A DNA stretch of 64,000 nt from NCBI GenBank assembly GCA_947396885.1, contig OX377204.1, forward strand, positions 55,601,139 through 55,665,138, read 5' to 3'. This document shows positions 39,791 to 54,700 of this stretch, one piece after another. Source of the stretch: Heligmosomoides polygyrus polygyrus. Its lineage: Eukaryota > Nematoda > Chromadorea > Rhabditida > Heligmosomidae. The position numbers and the translations under genes were made by a program. Below the pieces are notes generated by a model. The model saw only the letters and a list, made by a program, of their open reading frames with translations. It was not told the DNA's origin and made no database searches. The stretch's first letter is position 1. Every line of letters begins with the position of its first letter.

Positions 39791-42700
39791 ATGCGTTTTC
39801 TCCTGCTCAACACTGCATTTGCAGCCCTCTTGTCGACAGCTGCATCTGCTGGTAAGTGCGTGACACTTCCGAGTCCCCACCGATTCGGTATTTTATGGCA
39901 ACTCCCCTTCAACCAGTTTGAATATTTTTTCCTACTTCACAACGTTTTGGTAATCGCTAGAGAAGACAATGCCTCTCACAGCAGGCAACAAGGTTTAAAA
40001 TGAGCTGCACATTAGACCTTGCGAAGCTGTTGGTTTGATTCGAGTCGAACTGTCTGAGCGCTGGATTGACTTTCTGCTGATGGAGAGTTACTGCACCGAA
40101 ATTTTTCGGTTTCCTTGATTTGCCTTTACTTGGGCAGTTTCGAGTTTTGAAATCTTCTAATTTATGAATGAAATGAAAATGAAACTCTACGCGAAGTCAT
40201 CACTCTCTGCAACTTCCCACGTGCATAGTATGTTGACCGTCGCGTAAGAACGGACGGAATCACAGCGCTTCATTACCTTTATTTTTTATAATTAATTACC
40301 CAATTACATTCATGTTTTTATAACAATGACAAAAGCACTAAAAAACTGTCAAACAAACAAGAATCAACAAACTGCTGGAGAATATATAGACCGTAACTAA
40401 CCTGCGAGCAACCAGATATTTGTGACGGACTCATTTGGTCGTGCAGGAATGCAGGAAACGAGGGCGGGATTTGTTCGCTATATTAATCATTACCCTTTAC
40501 AGAGGATCGTTTGCCACTGTCTGCGTTGTTTTGTCAAACTGTCCGGTCGTAGTGAAAGCTCTCGGAATAGCAATGCTGGGGTTTGTTGCATAAAATGGTC
40601 TTTTATCTTCGGGTCGCATCTACCTCAATCAAGGTTGTTGTTTCGGGTGCCGCCCAGATCTCTCCTGAAGCACTCCATCTTTCCGATTTCGGTGAATTGG
40701 TATTCGACTTGCTTGGATGGGATAGAACACGACCTCTCCGTCGGTTGTACACCGCAAGTCACTGTATCGGCCAAAGACGTATCCAAATTGTCTCCATAGT
40801 ACCCCTATTGGTGAAATGTATGGCGCAACCGCAAAGCGCTTGAGTAACCGCAGTCCTTTTTCGTTGCCCTTTAATTTGTCTTCAGAATGCAATACCTGTG
40901 TGCGTTAGAAAAGTTTTCTCTTGTTTGAGTGTACATAGAATTTTTTATAATCGAAACAAACTCATAGTCTTCACCAGGTTATTATGTGTATAGTGTGAAA
41001 ATGTAATAAAATGTTCGGTTCAGGTCCAGCTAAGAAAAATGGTTTTTGTATCTTTTTTTACTGAAATGGACCGACACCATTCTTGCTCATCGTCTCATTT
41101 TCAATCCCCTTTTTTCAGTAAATAACTGAAGGCTTTCGTTTTTTCAGTAAGTATTTCCGTTCTCCCGCTGAGCTCCGACGGAGCTGTGACGCAAAATTTG
41201 CTACTGTTTTGCTATGTTCTATGTACTGTTCTTTGACGGTTGTTGACATAGGATAAATTGAAAAGAGCACATTATGCTGCTTTGCTGTGTCGATTAGTTT
41301 TTTTTACACAAGCCAAGGTTCCAAGCTTTGATCAAGTATTGAGCGCTTCTACCTTGTTGTTCTACGCTTTACGAACAGAAGACTAGTTGTTGCAGAAGAC
41401 TACCGTGGTAGTCTGCATTCCTTTGCTTCTGTTGTGCCGCCCTGCTGTATCTCATTGAAAGAGGTGGCCCATTTTGTAGCCGCATTTGACATGGGAGCCC
41501 TTCCTCCTCCGATGGCGTGACGACAGCCGACTGCGGTGGCCACGGATAGTCATGCCATAGTCGCAGCGACCAAGCGGTTGCCTCAGGTCCCAAATGTACG
41601 TCTCAAGAGTTGTAAGAATGGGTGTAAAGCGAGAGAGTAAAAGCCAGCTGACCTTATCCCCTCATGTTAATGGAGAATCGGCCTTTTCTGTAGACGAGAA
41701 CTCGTCTTCGCAGGAAGCACTTCAGTGGGGCTGTCCGAAGAGGTCTCGAGCACATGCGGCAGAGGTCAGCTGGTCAACCGACCGAATGGCGGTGCAGAAT
41801 GAGTGTGTCGGCGCCGGTGCGTGATGGGCTTGTCGGTTGGGCAAACACGCATCATTCTCTTGTTTCATGTGTCTCCCGCAAACAGAAACCTCAGAACTTT
41901 TCGAGTGTGGCGTCACGTTTCCGTGTTCGACGCAAATTGCCGCGTTTGCCGTTTGTTTAGCTCTACCTGCCGCCAACAAACCATCGCCTCCGAATTTCTA
42001 TTCCATTAAGGACTGCTTCTTGAGAAGATGGCACTTCATAGTTGACATCAGAATATTTTCACACCTCTTCGTATTTAGATGCATCCTCTTGTGGGCCCTA
42101 ATTGAATGCTTCTATAGCCTTTGTTGCCCAGCAAATAAATGAGTAAGGGTGAGCTAAATGCCCCAGTTAGGCATTCAGAGAATTCCACAGGTTTAGGAAT
42201 CCAAAACATTGTAAGAGTTTTAACACATTTGTTTGAGCCTGGAACGGCTGGTAGAGAGGCTACATGTTATTACAGGATGTTTTGTTGCGATCAAAACTCT
42301 TGCGCCAGGCGGGACTCGAACCCGCATCTTCTGCTTTCCGGGCATCGATGTTCGCCTTACATCACCGGCGCTGTTTGATCGCACTTAACATTGTAAGAGT
42401 TCTTTCAAATTCTATAACACCTTAAGGCGACTTTTTTAAAAAGAAAAAATTGTCTATTAACTCAAATTGATTTAGGTCAAACTGATCTATGTGAAAGATG
42501 AAGGAAGTCCTAGTTTGGGAATTGACAAGCAACTAACAATGAGAAGTTTCCTCTGAATTTCTGAATCCTGCATGATCCTTTTGGAAGCAAGGATTTTCGC
42601 CTCTCCTACTTGCTGCCCTCAACAGATGTTAACTGCGATCGGTACCGAGATCAGACAGGAGCGAGGTTGAGGGTCGTCGAGACCTGCGTAGTTTGGGGTT

Positions 42701-45700
42701 GTTGTAACTGCTACCGCTGCACTTCAGTGCTGAGCGCTCATAAGGGGAGCTCTCCCTTTCGGTCTTCTTGTAGGCATCGCAGCCGTCCGTCATAGCAGTG
42801 TGGGCGACAGTTCGACGGTCTCAGTCTCCTAAAAAGCCTCTGCCCAAACAATGGCCATTGAGGCCCCGTTTTTCGCGCGCTGCGACCGGTGGAAATCCGA
42901 TTTACTCACCAGCGATAGCAGTGGATCGGTCGCAGACGAATGTATTCCCGCGGTCAACAGGGTGAGAAAACCAGTCCTGAACGACGAGGAATCTCAGTCG
43001 CCGACTAAGACTCGAAGACGAAAAGAGCTGGCTGGAAGGGAAATGCGTCCGTTATTCGAGCTCTAGGATCGCATGTAGGGATCAAATTTTCTAATCCGGC
43101 CGCCGCATTTTTCCAACTTCTTACTCGAATCCCCTTCCATAACGATTACACTTTAGCTGCTCATCAGGCAGGGCCTTTAGAGAGCAAAATGTGTGCCCAC
43201 TCGTAGTTCCGCAGTTTGTCTCGTTGAATTCTGTGAGGCGTTGGTTTGCTCGTCGAATTCGCCAACCTCTACGCTTTTCAGAGAAAGTGCACCACGTGAA
43301 GCCTCCGAGCCCAGATAACTAAAGAAAATATCGCAATGACAATCAGGGATTATCGTTTTGTGCAACACAGGCAACCCAGACGACACCATAGCGTTTTCAG
43401 AGTTTGATTTCTGCTACCGGTGGTTTGGTAGAAATTTATGAGATAGATCTTCGCACCAAAAGAATTTTTCGCTAGTGGTAGTGTCTCAGGTCCTTTTTTC
43501 TTTGTGAAACAGAGAACGGCCCAATTAACAATCAATGAAAGCCAGTTGTTAACTTTTAAATATTGCAGAACTCGCTGTTAGGCACGGCCGAACATTCCCT
43601 TGTAGCGAACAAGGAAGCAAAGGATATAATAGGGTTTAATTATAGAGAGCAAAGGTTTTGTGGAGTACTCTACCACGGCTAAAATTTGTTTTGGATTTCA
43701 TCGGTTCCACTCCTTCAGTTTTAAGAGTAGGCAAAAATATCCCAATATAAATTTCTATAGAGGATTAGACATTTCCAGAAGGGATTAGACACGAAGTTCA
43801 ATTAGCAATGAACCAAAACGAACCATCCTTAAATCTTACCATCAGTCTAGAATTTGCAATATAGCTGCTAGCTGTAAGTGCGCATCCTTCCGATTTAATA
43901 ACGTAGCGGATGACGATTTTTAAGCTGGATTTGTGGAAGAGAATGGGTTTTTTCTGTCTTCATTACGGTTACGAATACGAGCTTGTTTGAACTATTCAAG
44001 CCTATATGCAAAGGGTATGAAGCCAACGTCTATCAGATTAAAGAGTTTGGAAGTATAACAACGCGCGCATGAAGTCTTCCCTCGCCTTTCTGACATCGCG
44101 GCCGATCAGTCCTCTCATCTCGCTTTTCAACGATTAAAACACGGGGAAAAGCTGGGTTTTACATCGCTCTCTGTCCCCCATTATTATCCTGCTATAAAAT
44201 ATGTGAGACACAATGCGCAGAACGCGAGGCTCTTCCGAATCTTTTAAAGCTCAGAATATCGAACAATACATACAAGCGAGAACGGTCGTTTGTCTGTGTG
44301 TGAGTGAGTGTGTTTGTTTGCACAGAATTGCTGGAGGAGTGTGTTGGGAGGAAGTGTGGGGATGAGGGGTTGTAGTTGTGCAATGTGCCTGACCACTCAT
44401 CGTCAGTAACTACCGAACACGTCGCCAAACGCACCTGAAGATACGGCGCTGGAGGAGTCTGGAGGAGTGTGTTGCTGGAACGTGAAGGGGTTGGGGGGGG
44501 TTGTAGTTGTGCAACGTGCCTGGCGACCTAGTAGACGTGCCGAACACATTGCCCAACTTGGGAACGCCTGTGACAAATTACGGAAGTGAAGAACGAAATC
44601 ATGCAAAAATACGCAGCAGGATTTTAAGTTTTACAAAAATTGATTTGGCACTCACAGCACGACCGTCGCCTGCCCACGCGTCAGTATACCAAAGGCCGTT
44701 CGTAGGTTAGTGATATTGCAAGGTCGCGCGAAGCGCACAAGTGCGAGAGACGCCGTTAGGCGTATCGGACCACTGGTATAGTATACTTAAGGAAGCTTCG
44801 AGAATTTGCTGCGACGTGACCACACAAGATCAATACTGTAAGAGCTTTAACAAATTCAACAAGCAGTAGCGTAGAGTGTTGCAAGACTTTTCGATCAACC
44901 TAATAGATGTCGCGCAGTGGGCGTGCGGTCATCTCGTCGTGCCATGAGCGTAGGAGAACAAGTTAATGGGGTAGAGTAGTATGGGGAACCACGAGGGGGA
45001 GGTGGAGCTAGGACGGGGAACCAGCAAGAAGGGAGCCGTGAGAAGAATTACTACAGGGACAAGGAATATTTATTTATTTATTTATTTACTACGTCGCTAA
45101 TGACGCGCCAAACCAAACCAAAACTATAAACTACCAAACCAAAACAGGAACAGTCAGAAACCAGAATTGAAGACAACTGCAATAGAAAATAGAAAATGAA
45201 AAATAAAACAAAATCGAACAATAAATTAAATCAACTAGTAACTGACAGAAAATAAGAATTAATCACAATCGACTGGCCAAGGGGCAGGTTTTCTTTTTCA
45301 GCAGACACCCCACTCTCCCAAAAAAAGTAACAATACACTAGAGGTGGGTAAGTTTCAAAGATCGAATGATCAAGAATGTTTTAAAGAAGAAATAACAAAG
45401 AATAACCATTTCTTAGAGAGGGCTAGGAAATACGACAAAAAGTTTGATATATCCACTAACCAAAATGCAAGATATTTGATGATTAAAGCGAGACCCAGCA
45501 AATATAACACGACCGAACAACCTGGTTTTAAGCGGTCCAATCCGTAACTCCCTGGGCACGCATCACCAGGCAGGCGGGTTCCATCTTTCAGGAACCTCAT
45601 TATACTAGTACGCACCTCGGTGATGGCCCGGGAGGCGTGCAATCAGTGCATGAAAATCCGGCCGGTCGACAACAATGCTGGTTGAAGGTAATTAGAACTA

Positions 45701-48700
45701 CGAAAAGTGGAACTGGTGATTGTAATAGGAAGAAAAACTACAGCAAAAGAAAAGAAATAATCGATAAAACAAATTGTAGGACAGTAAAATTTTAAATTTA
45801 AATTGTACAGAATGTAGCTCATTAACCAGTGGTCAGAAACGGACACCACCCCGATTGAGAGGATGAATTGGGAGAGTAAGGAATACCTCCTGAACAGAAA
45901 ACCTACCAATACAAGCGACACAAACTCTTTTGCGATGAGTAATATGAAGCCCTAGTCCACTTAATAGCCAGAGAGCATAAGATTCAGCATGAGATCCCAC
46001 AATCTGACTAGTGAACATGTGGCCGAGAACACAGGTTTGAAGCGAATGCTGCTCGATCAACCAGAGTGCACAAACAAGCTCAATCTGCAGCGCTTGTCAT
46101 CGAGGAACCAGGTGTGTGCTGAAATAACCATAATAACACAGTTAACATTGAAGTTGCTTCTTACTAATATCTTGACCAGATATCAGTTCGAAGCAACTCA
46201 TCCAAATTAAGGGATAGTAATTTCGTTCTAAAAGCTGAAATGGTTTTAGCCTCAAAGAGGTTTACGGGAAGAACGCCGAAGCATCGAGCACATCGATGAA
46301 ATACGGCATTACGGATACCCGCGTGCCTCAGTCTTCTAATGTTATTGAGCTGAACATCAAACCTACCTAATCTTGTGCTAGCTGGCCTAAATCTCTAATA
46401 CTTACTAGCTGACAACCTAAGCTCACCTCGCAAAACACGAAAGCAGAAAACCAAATCAGAGATTATTCGTCTGCACTTCAATGAAAGCAATTCAAACTTT
46501 TGAAGGGGAGTTTCGTAGCTAGGCATAGAAATATATCCAGAACTCCCGAGCCCTCTGTGCCACAGCATATGGGTAAACACTTTTTGAACTCTTTCTATCC
46601 GGTTAATGTCTCTATTTGTCATGGGGCTCCATAATTGGGAGCAGTACTCGAGATGTGGCAGTACATACGCTTTGTACAGGCGTATAGGTATTGCCGTATC
46701 GGTGCTCTTAATATTTCGAAAAATTATAAACAGGGAAGCAAATGCTTTACTAACTGCCTGTTCAATGTGAGCTGAGAAATTGAGCTTCGAATCGAAGGAC
46801 ACCCCGAGGTCCTTCATAGATTCATATCTAGGAATCCGAATACCATCAATCACACAGTTACAGCCATCAGGTTTACCAAGGTGCAGAACTTTGCACTTCG
46901 ACGGATTGACAGGAATGTCCCATTGGGAAGCCCATTCCGCTAACTTGAGAATCGATCTTTGGAGAGCTGACTTAACATCCAAAGCATTATATTCACCATA
47001 TATACCATAGATTTTTATATCGTCCGCAAACATCTTCACATGAACATCAGTAGTTGTCTTGAGAAGGAGAGCTAGTTCAGCGGTGTATAACAAAAACAAC
47101 AGGGGCGATAGTACACCTCCCTGAGGTACCCCACTACGGCAAGCAAAATGCATAGAATAGCTCTGTTTAACCTTAACTGTCATATATCTGTCATACAAAT
47201 ATGACTCATGCCATCCTAGTAATTTACCGGAGATATACCATCTGCGCAGCCTCTTCCTGCTTGACACAGCGGCAAATGCGCGTTTCTGAGCTTCTGGATT
47301 CAGTGATCGTGTCCCCTACATCTTGCAACAAGCGCATAGGCTCAGAAGACAGGTCTTCTTCGTCACGTAACAACGGTATTGACTCATGTGAACCGACGCG
47401 GAGGAGCATCCTGAGGAACAAAAGTACAGAGCAGCACAAGCCAATGACCTTACTGGACGGTCCGGTGAGAATGCCTGGTCTAACAATAAGTGAAACCTGA
47501 TGGCGAAGGTCCCATCTGGAGAGATATGTAATGCAATGCCTCTAAAACGCGACCACTGTCAAATGAATAAAGTCACTAAATCCTGCTTCTTTTCAACTCA
47601 GATATAAGATCGAATGCTACTCTCATTGCCCCACTATTTAGTAGCAAATTTCGCGCAGATATCTTTGCTACTCCCATTGCAGTGTGGGGAATATTATCGT
47701 ACACAATCACTTAATTCGCAGCTTGGCTATTCCTCGGAAACCCAGGCAACAGAGCTATGCACTAGCTCTTATAAGCAAATCATGTACCCAGAATTTGCCC
47801 AGATGGTTGAATAAGGCGTAGAGGTAGGATTGGCTACAGGCCACGTTCATTTCATGATTTACTATTTCACTAGCTTGAGTTATGCACAAAGGAGCACCCA
47901 GTGATCTAAGAGGTGACAGACATCGGCAGCCTCCAGGAATAGATCGCTGGCACACATTCAGAGGACTAAGGGAAGCATACGATTTCGCGTCACAATTTCT
48001 CTTTTTAGATTTCTGGAATATCGGAATACGCCTTTGAAAACAGAGTACCTGTTGCGAAGACGCACCGCGGAGTGCGGGATGCAGCTGCGGGGAAGGGGGG
48101 GGGGGGTGGTGTGGTAGTTGCTAATACCGTAACCGCGGCAGCCAATCAGGCATCGACTCAGCCGTGCACTCAGGACACATGATTGGCTGCCATGATTACG
48201 GTAGGAGCAGCGGCGCGTTCCCGCACCCCCACGGTGCGTCTTCCCGACATGCCCCGAAAGCGATCTCTCGCGTCCACTGGTACTCACCTACTGTCAAACT
48301 TTGAATGTCAGAGGAAGACAAGTGCACGTGCCTTCCTGGCCCACAGTCGGGAATGGTTCTATAGTATTTTCATAGAAAGATATATTAAGCTCCTAAGCGA
48401 GTCCGGTCAATGAACAGCGTAATAATAAGTGTCATTAATCATCAGTAGTTGTATAACGCAATGTCGGTGTTTCAGTAAATTTCGCATCCTGCTGTCGTAT
48501 GTCATAAAGTTCCTTGACCAAAACTGGTTATTGTTGACGATGTCTTCCTATAGAAAGCAGGAAATCTCTATTTTCTTTTCCTTCCAATCATTGATGCTTC
48601 ATTCCCAGCTCAAATATTCAACTTCTACTTTTAAGCATCTTTCTGTTTTCTGAAGGCTGCTCTCAATCCTTGGCAGCCTGGATATTCTTATAGCCAGTAT

Positions 48701-51700
48701 TTTTATAAACATTCTATACAAAGTTGGGACCAAAGCACTGCCTGTTGCTTACACAAGTATGTATAACTGCAAGGTTGTTGGGAGCGTTAGGAGCGCGACT
48801 TTTAAGGTTTTACAGTAGAAGCAATGTGCGAGTACATCTGTAGTAAGAAGTGCTTTGCGAATTCAGGATACAAATCGAGACTTCAGATCTCCTGTACTGA
48901 CTTATATACTTAGGGTTGTTGACAATCATGCCTCGAGTTTTCAGAAACGCGGCAAGCACAAGTGAATCGTGCTATCGAGCAGACTAAGTCTAGACAGATG
49001 ACAGCGCCCGCTGGACGTTCTTCTAGCAAGCTTTCCCAGAATGTAAGGTTAAGCCACGAAAACCTTGTGTTAGCCAGATGTTTCAAAGCTTCTTAAAGAG
49101 TCCTGGGCGGAGCGAGTCGATCGACGTCGACAAATTGAATCAGCTAATCCGCGCTCTCGATAAAACGTGGATCCTTCCACGACCTGGCGCGAAGGATCCT
49201 GTCGGAAGCAACTTTCAGGTAACTTTGTGACCTTCCGAGGAGTGACGAAGATGGTTTCTGAGTGCTCCGATTTTAGTACAAAAAGACCTGCGCATCGATA
49301 TTCAAGGCAAGACACGGCGCTTGTCAGCAGCTCGGCTTCGGTGTGATGTGCTTCAACTATTGCTATGAACGAGGTACTCGTAGAGATATTCCTTTGGCAA
49401 AGTCTCGCTTTAGAATTACGGGTGGTGAGGCGAACAACCGCCTTCATAATGTGAAGCGTGGAAAATCTCCACACGGGGAGCCAGCAGCGAACGTTCGTTT
49501 TTGAAAAGATTTAAGTCTTTGTCTCTTTCTAGGGTTTACTGGTCAATAGTGCAGCTCTAAACATTAACGCACGGAAAGCAGTGTGGCAATTTTGTGGTTA
49601 TACATAGGGTGTTACGATGAGAGGGGAAGCTATTTATTAGGTCATCCAATAAGTATATGTTTTTGTGCACTACGGTTTTAGCTCATTATTTGTTGATAGA
49701 TTTGTGCAATTCGAAGGTGCACTAATGTAATTCTTAGGTAAATGAGAATTGTTCTTTTAGAATCTACCATTGGTTGAATTGTTTGCTCAAGTTCAGGTGA
49801 AATGGCTTGGCAAATCCCAGAGGACCATGTTCGGCATTGCATGCTGTTTGAATTTCGGAAGGGTGGTAACGCAACGGTTGCTACCAAAAATATCTGTGAT
49901 ATGTATCCAGATGCACTGGACGTTTGCAAATGCCAGCGATGGTTTTCCAAGTTCAAATCCGGTATTTTTGAACTGTCTGACCCCCCTCGATCAGGAAGAC
50001 CCGTAATATTTGACAACGACATGCTGGTGGGAGAACTGGATTCGAATTCTTGTCAAACAGTGGAGGAACTTTCGAGTACTCTTAACGAACCTAAATTAAT
50101 CATACATCTTCATCTGCGCCAAATTGGCAAGGTATCGCGAACAGGTATTTGGGCACCGCACGACTTACCCGCCGAGGACCGTGCCAACCGATCGACGCTT
50201 CGCAACGCACTGCTTCAGCGACACCGTACAGACCCGTTTTTTGATCGACTGATCACAGGAGACGAAAAACGGGTCTTGTACGATAATCCGAAGCGCAAAA
50301 AGCAGTGACTTCCAGGAAATAAGCAACCAAGAATTACTGCGAAGCCGAATATTCATCTCAGAAAGGCACTCCTCTGTGTTTGGTGGAATATCCGTGGAAT
50401 TGTCCACACTTTGTAGTGCTCAAATCTGGACAGTCTGTTGACGCAGATCTCTACCGTAAGCAATTGGATCGAGTGAACCAAGCTTTACTGGAAAAGTATC
50501 CGGCGATCACCGACAGAAAGGGCGTAGTTCTCCATCACGACAATGCAAGACCGCCTGTACAAAACGGACGCTGGAAAAAATCAACGAATTAGAATGGGAT
50601 GTTCTGCCTCATCCACCGTATTCTCCCGATTTCGCACCATCGGTCTACCACTTATTCCGGTCTCTACAAAGTCTTCTTAGTGGCAAGAAATTTGGAAGTT
50701 TTTTTAGGATATTCAAAATGGTAGGTCAAAATATTTTGCTCCAAAACCACAACAGTTTTATTGCTCATGTATTGAAGATTTGCTCGTTAGAAGGAGAAAG
50801 GCTGTTGATAATGATGGTAATTACAATGTTGGCTGAGATGAAGTTTTGTTGAAAATTTGTTCAATTGAAGTCAAGGTTGAAGAACGACATTACTGATTGG
50901 ACGACTTTTGAAAATACTTTGTAGCTCAAACTTTACTATTTTAATTAGGAGTTCTTTGTGATTAGAAATGTGTGCCTGACGTTTGAGACTCAGGTCAATT
51001 TATTGTTAGTTCGAAACCTCAAAATTTCGATTTCTTCCATACCTTTGACGTGCACTATTGGCCAGGGTTTCCATTTCAGTTTTGGACTCTTTTAAAATTA
51101 CCACGCTCTCCAATCGATTTGATAGGTAACTTGCCAAAGTGCGGCAAATGTGTTAGCGAGGGCGCGAAGATGCGCGATTGTTTATCAGTTTTCCGGGCAT
51201 GCGTAGTAGAGTGGGAAAAGGCGGCTGCTCTCCTTTAGATATCACATCGAGCGACTGCTCGCTTTAGGTCCAGGCCAATCTAGTCCTTCGTGCTCCCTTT
51301 CGGAACGGTAGTTTAGTGCTTGACTTGTCTGGGAATGTGATTCTCCATTGGCCAGCCATCGTAAATCGTTGTATAGGAGAAGCACGCATTCCTCCATCCT
51401 TGTGTCAGAAGTAAATAATATGCATGGTGTTGTGTTGTAGTTCAAGAGGGTGTGGAACAATTTCAACCTTTTCATCATCATTTGGGGAGCCATCTAAGTT
51501 AATCGTATATGGTCCACTCCACATGAATCTTACTATTTTGACGTTTTACCTTAGCGTTTTTTAAAAATCAGTACTGTTTATGTTATGTTTTGACGATTTA
51601 TTCGCTTGCACCTTCCCTTGCTGAATCTTCCGTCCAGCCAGGGGTCGGTGGGCTCATTTGTGACCTATGAAGGTTAGCCCTTTCTTGATTCTCTATGATC

Positions 51701-54700
51701 TCGTTCTCTTGGTCTTTTCGCCTTCTGCTTGGTTTCCCGTAAAATGAAATGGCACTTCGGAGGGTAGTTTCTCAAATGACTTCCTCTTCTCCAGGCTCCG
51801 AAGAAAGCAACTCCGAAACGTCAGCCGCGATAAATATTTGTGACAGCCATGTGACAATCAGTCAAAGCGAACAAATCGTATAGGCTTTATAGATTTGGTT
51901 GATTACATACATAGTGATTTCCACTGACGTATGAGGAAGCAGTTCCATTACCTTTCCCTGTTTACTCAGATGAGCTATGAAAGGCGCTTGCTTCGGCCGT
52001 CAGTCGAACCAACATTCTGCGGCAGCAAGTCGTTCGCTGATTCTTTTCAGCTCTGTAGAAAAGACAGCTTTTGTGCTACTCCCTTTTTTCCTGCCTATAC
52101 GATTTGTTCGCTTTGACTGAACGCGGTATCCCTTCGAGCTGGCTCACCAGAATGCGATGAATCTAAGTGGCGACGAAGATGTGTCTCAGAGTATCCGCTG
52201 CTGTGCGGTTTGAACGGCTGCCTCACCGAAATCCTTTGCATCTTTGTTCGGCGCCCTTTCTACTTGAGTGGAGATCGATTTCGCGTAACTCCCTGCTGCT
52301 ATCTTCAACTCTGTTTGACAGTGCACTCGTGCGCCTCACGACCCACGTCCGTCGCAAAACACCTTCGATGATAAGGCCCCAAAAACAGATTAGGCGGCCG
52401 CGTGGCTGTCATCGCAGGGATTTGCGACGGTCTGTCCCCAACAGCCCTTCGGCTTCGCGACTTATTCCCCCCCCCCCAGGGCATATCCTTTTGATGACGG
52501 CAGAATGGAAGCCAGCGGTTGTTCGTCTCCCATAGAAATTCCCTCTTTCAGGAGAACAGCTTTCGTTCAAATGTCAGGACGCCTCAGATGCCACCTACTG
52601 TCGCCAATCGGGAACGTTTGAAACGTTTATTGCCAAGTACCGAAAAGATGGCTATAAGGCGAAGGCTTACGTCCATCAGGTACTGTTGCACATTCTGATT
52701 AATTTCAATCATTTCGGCTCGTCTCATCCCTTCTCTCCAACGGTACGCTCAGCGCAAACCTGTGTAGAATTATTTTATGACTAGTTTATTTACTTATTTC
52801 ACTGATTTACACTGGTAAGAATGCTGGAATAACGCTAACTGAACAAGAGCCTCATCATCAGAGCTTTCTTGGAAGAGCAATGAAACTCCTACAAATGTCC
52901 AGCTCTATATCTCTTTAGATGATATCTCGGTGCTACGCAACTGCGATCTGCAACACTCAAACCGGCATTCTGAACTCAACGATCATCAGCGAGGAGGAGC
53001 ACGTGGAAACGACCACACGGGTTCGTATTTTGCTTTACAAATCAATCCTCTGTCCGCACCACATTGTTTGCATGGAGTGGTTCTGTGTTCAAGTGCTTCA
53101 TCTTCCTCTTTCGATCGTATGGCGCCTTTTCTTTGTTCCTTCTTGAATGCTCCGTATGTATCTCGAGAGAACGAGGGAACGATGGTGAAATATTTTGAAA
53201 AAGAATGAAAATGAGTACATATCACAGTTGTTGAAAATAATGTAGTAGACGCACCATGGAGCTGGTAGCCTTTTCCTGTTCGAGCAAAAGCTTGATGTCT
53301 TTATTACAACCGAATTTTGCGTAGTTGAAAATCTTTGATAGAACTGAATGTTTTACTGGGGAATTTCAGAGGAATTAGGGTGAAAAATCGTCTCTATTGT
53401 ATAAGGTGTTATATGATTAATGAAGACAGACGCACACGCGAATTCTAAATGCAAAGATGGGCTTTCAATACGGCTTTGCTTCGATTGACGTTTCGACGGT
53501 TTTGCCTTCACTTGGAGCCCGTAAAAGTGGAAACATTCACGACGCCACTTGTCCAAACACCATTTCGTTCCACAGAGCAATCTCCTTAGAGAAAACAGAG
53601 ACAGGATGTGATGGGAGATGCAGAGGAGAGGTGGTTGCCGTTGAGGACCACCGTTCACACATGGAAGTAACGTGGGCGAATGAGCACCAGACTGGGTCCA
53701 CCCGGCTTAAAGACCCAAGCAGGTCAGCTCAAGTAGATCGAAACTCGCAGAGATCTAACTAAAACGGGCGCCAGTTCTTGGGTTACCGTTAGACGCTCTT
53801 CCTTCCGGTTCACCCCAGGATTCCTAACTGTAGTCCAAAACGCCTCGAGTGTACTACGCGCCAGGACACTCGAAGCGTTCTGCACTTTCTCGGGCTAAAT
53901 GGACGTGGACACCTGCAGCATCACGACTGCGTGGTAGCAGACCCTGTGCCTCCTGCCCCAAGTAATCAGGACGTTACCTTTTCTAAGGCCACTCAAATGC
54001 TCCTTAAGATGAGTGAGATGAGACGAGCTTTCAGTTGTAAAGCTAATGGATCAGAGGCTGACTGTATGCCGGTATTTGCGCAAGGACTCTGACCATTGCT
54101 CCATCTGAATGTCTTGTAGCAAATATCTGTGTGAAGCTTAACAGGCCAAGACTTCTTGCTTTTATGGGACATCATTGGGTAACTAGAAGACCACTTTCCA
54201 CAATTCGTTGCTCGAATTGGAATTCTGAAGGTCACTATGTAATTCTCAATCTGGGAGCAGGGTTTTAATTCTATGACGACGTAGTGTTCCCCTTGCTTCA
54301 CTGCCACACTCAATTATCTAGAGGGAAGTCTACGTTTTCAATGTCATTGATGAAGAGCACATAAAGGGTTGAGTAGTCGAGCTTTTGACTTTCTATTCTG
54401 TCTTCTTAAAAAGGCTTCGTACTTTTGTAGTAACTGCTTCCTGCTATCCCAAGCTGTACTCTATTCTTCCGTTTTGTTTCCTGCATGCTGCTCGGTTATG
54501 TGTAATCTATAGATGAATCGGCTTCGTTTGTTGACACGCGCAGCAAAACCATCAAAATCGAGAACAACGACCACCACTGCAGCTCCAGAGGAGAACGACT
54601 ACGACGAGGAAAAGGTGACGATCAGCACTACAGCCAGGAGAAGGGTAAGAGCCCCGTATGGACCTTGCTTGTAGTGTCTCTTTTGGTACCTGCTTTTGCT

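Noticed and set aside
42303..42372. Functional tRNA gene on the minus strand
   Set aside because: No foldable anticodon stem. The flank is shared with the repeat family.
49070..49474. 134-codon minus ORF as part of an LTR retrotransposon
   Set aside because: No Gag, protease, RT or integrase motif and no LTRs were found nearby.
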